From Proteiniphilum sp. (GTDB lineage: Bacteria > Bacteroidota > Bacteroidia > Bacteroidales > Dysgonomonadaceae): a DNA stretch of 8,320 nt. A model generated the notes under the pieces. It was not told the origin of the DNA. It ran no database searches and worked only from the letters and a program-made list of their open reading frames with translations. The position numbers and the translations under genes are program-made. The stretch is taken from positions 1-8,320 of the forward strand of contig JAENWZ010000088.1 of the NCBI GenBank assembly GCA_016649795.1, read 5' to 3'. Position 1 is the first letter of the stretch. Each line of letters starts with the position of its first letter. Positions 7,597 to 8,320 of this stretch are shown here, piece by piece.

Positions 7597-7730
7597 TCAG
7601 TTGTCAGCTTTCAGCTTTCAGCTATCAGCTATCAGCTTTCAGCGATCAGCGATCAGCTTTTAGGTGGAATCTTTTTAAGGGCAGCGGTTTGGTTTTCAGC
7701 TATCAGCAGTCAGCGGTCAGCTTTCAGTAG
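7597..7730 (+). repeat. Heptanucleotide tandem repeat (TCAGNNN, consensus TCAGCTW) in two blocks
   Basis: Nine consecutive 7-base units beginning TCAG fill 7597-7659 (mostly TCAGCTT, TCAGCTA and TCAGCGA). Five more fill 7696-7730. A 36-base unique stretch (7660-7695) separates the blocks and shifts the register by one base. The array begins two bases after the SDR stop codon and ends 31 bases before the kinase ATG. It resembles heptanucleotide short tandem repeats described in cyanobacteria, and similar intergenic repeats occur in Bacteroidota as I recall. Role is unknown; in the mRNA it would form a low-complexity spacer. Confidence 0.9.
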
Positions 7731-7761
7731 TAGTAAGAATTTATTAATTAGTAATTAAATT

Positions 7762-8320
7762 ATGTCTCTCGAATTAAAAAAAGATTGTAAATATGCGTTG
7801 GTTGTACCAACCAGTATGGGCGTACGTATTACGCCGGTGAATGCCCAGCCTGTGCAGAGCTCGAACATTTTCCAGATGCAGGCAACGAGTGCCGAAACAA
7901 ATGTAGCCAGTATCTCCTCTTACCTCGGACTTCCCGTGAAAGTGCTTACCACCTTCGTGAAGAACAGTCCGATAGCAGCCTTTATTAAAGCGGATCTTCG
8001 GTCTCGTCATATGGATTACGAAGGTCCGGAAGTGCCGCAGGGCGATCCCTGGGGATACCGGCATCAGTTTAATATTGCCGACAGCGGCTTTGGCCTTCGT
8101 GGTCCACGTGTACAGAACGACCGTGCCGGTGAGGTGGGCAGGACTCTGAATGTGAAGGATTTTGATCTGGATCGTATCTTCGGCAGTGAGGGAGTGCAGA
8201 TCGTGCATCTCTCGGGGCTGATCGCAGCACTTTCACCTGGAACTAGCAACTTCTGTCTTGAAATAGCCCGTTTTGCAAAGAAGCATGGCACTCTGATCTC
8301 CTTCGATCTGAACTACAGAA
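7762..8320 (+). CDS. PfkB-family sugar kinase, probable 2-keto-3-deoxygluconate kinase (3'-truncated by window edge)
   Basis: The frame is open from the ATG at 7762 to the window end, giving 186 residues of a protein that should be somewhat over 300 long. The visible part has the ribokinase/PfkB layout: an opening strand with VRITP (21-25), ETNVAS followed by YLGLPV, a lid region with RGPRV, and HLSGLIAALSP (149-158) followed at the very end by SFDLNYR (180-186). The last two motifs are characteristic of KDG kinases. The expected reaction is ATP-dependent phosphorylation of KDG to KDPG, fitting the hexuronate pathway. The ATP-binding and catalytic GAGD motif lies beyond the window. Oddity: the usual Gly-Gly before the N-terminal Asn (GGAEANVA-like) reads ATSAETNVAS (41-50). 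The ATG follows an AT-rich stretch. Position after the SDR suggests the same transcript, across the heptanucleotide repeat. PfkB membership is firm; the exact substrate is inference. Confidence 0.85.
   Translation, partial: MSLELKKDCKYALVVPTSMGVRITPVNAQPVQSSNIFQMQATSAETNVASISSYLGLPVKVLTTFVKNSPIAAFIKADLRSRHMDYEGPEVPQGDPWGYRHQFNIADSGFGLRGPRVQNDRAGEVGRTLNVKDFDLDRIFGSEGVQIVHLSGLIAALSPGTSNFCLEIARFAKKHGTLISFDLNYR

Noticed and set aside
7597..7730. CRISPR array
   Set aside because: The units are 7-base contiguous tandem repeats without regular unique spacers, and no cas gene is present.
7555..7758. 67-codon plus-strand frame (GTTG-rich start in the SDR tail, running through the spacer)
   Set aside because: It overlaps the SDR end in another frame, and its protein is mostly a translation of the heptanucleotide repeat (QLSAIS units). 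No family resemblance.
7774..8208. 144-codon minus-strand frame opposite the kinase gene
   Set aside because: The plus strand encodes clear PfkB motifs through the same bases; the minus frame shows no recognisable domain and is a shadow.

Overview
This window is a D-galacturonate (pectin-sugar) catabolism locus on the plus strand of a Bacteroidota chromosome, most likely from the order Bacteroidales. The main evidence is the first gene, a hybrid two-component system (HTCS) of the periplasmic-propeller, kinase, receiver, AraC type, which is typical of Bacteroidota polysaccharide-utilisation loci. Two TAnnTTTG boxes of the Bacteroidetes sigma type and AT-rich start regions without clear Shine-Dalgarno sequences agree with this. 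Genus cannot be fixed from the sequence; a Dysgonomonadaceae-like organism is only a guess.

Layout: 1-3680 is the 3' part of the HTCS regulator, whose N-terminus lies before the window. 3681-3877 is an intergenic control region with a weak terminator-like hairpin, three CGAAA motifs spaced about one helical turn apart, a TAnnTTTG promoter box and leader hairpins. 3878-5284 is uxaC (uronate isomerase). 5285-5368 is a short spacer holding a bulged hairpin. 5369-6616 is uxaE (tagaturonate epimerase). 6617-6782 holds a terminator-like hairpin followed by a second possible promoter box. 6783-7595 is an SDR-family fructuronate reductase (D-mannonate oxidoreductase type). 7597-7730 is a heptanucleotide tandem repeat with consensus TCAGCTW. 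7762 to the window end is the start of a PfkB-family sugar kinase, probably a 2-keto-3-deoxygluconate (KDG) kinase.

How the genes work together (inference from families and gene order): galacturonate is isomerised to tagaturonate by UxaC, epimerised to fructuronate by UxaE, and reduced to mannonate by the SDR. After dehydration by a mannonate dehydratase (UxuA, not in this window) the product KDG is phosphorylated by the PfkB kinase. The epimerase takes the place of the UxaB/UxaA branch of enterobacteria and merges galacturonate into the glucuronate branch. The HTCS immediately upstream is the natural candidate sensor and activator.

I see no undescribed defence, mobile or RNA system. The less ordinary features are the regulatory spacers, the heptanucleotide repeat and the unusual N-terminal motif of the kinase.
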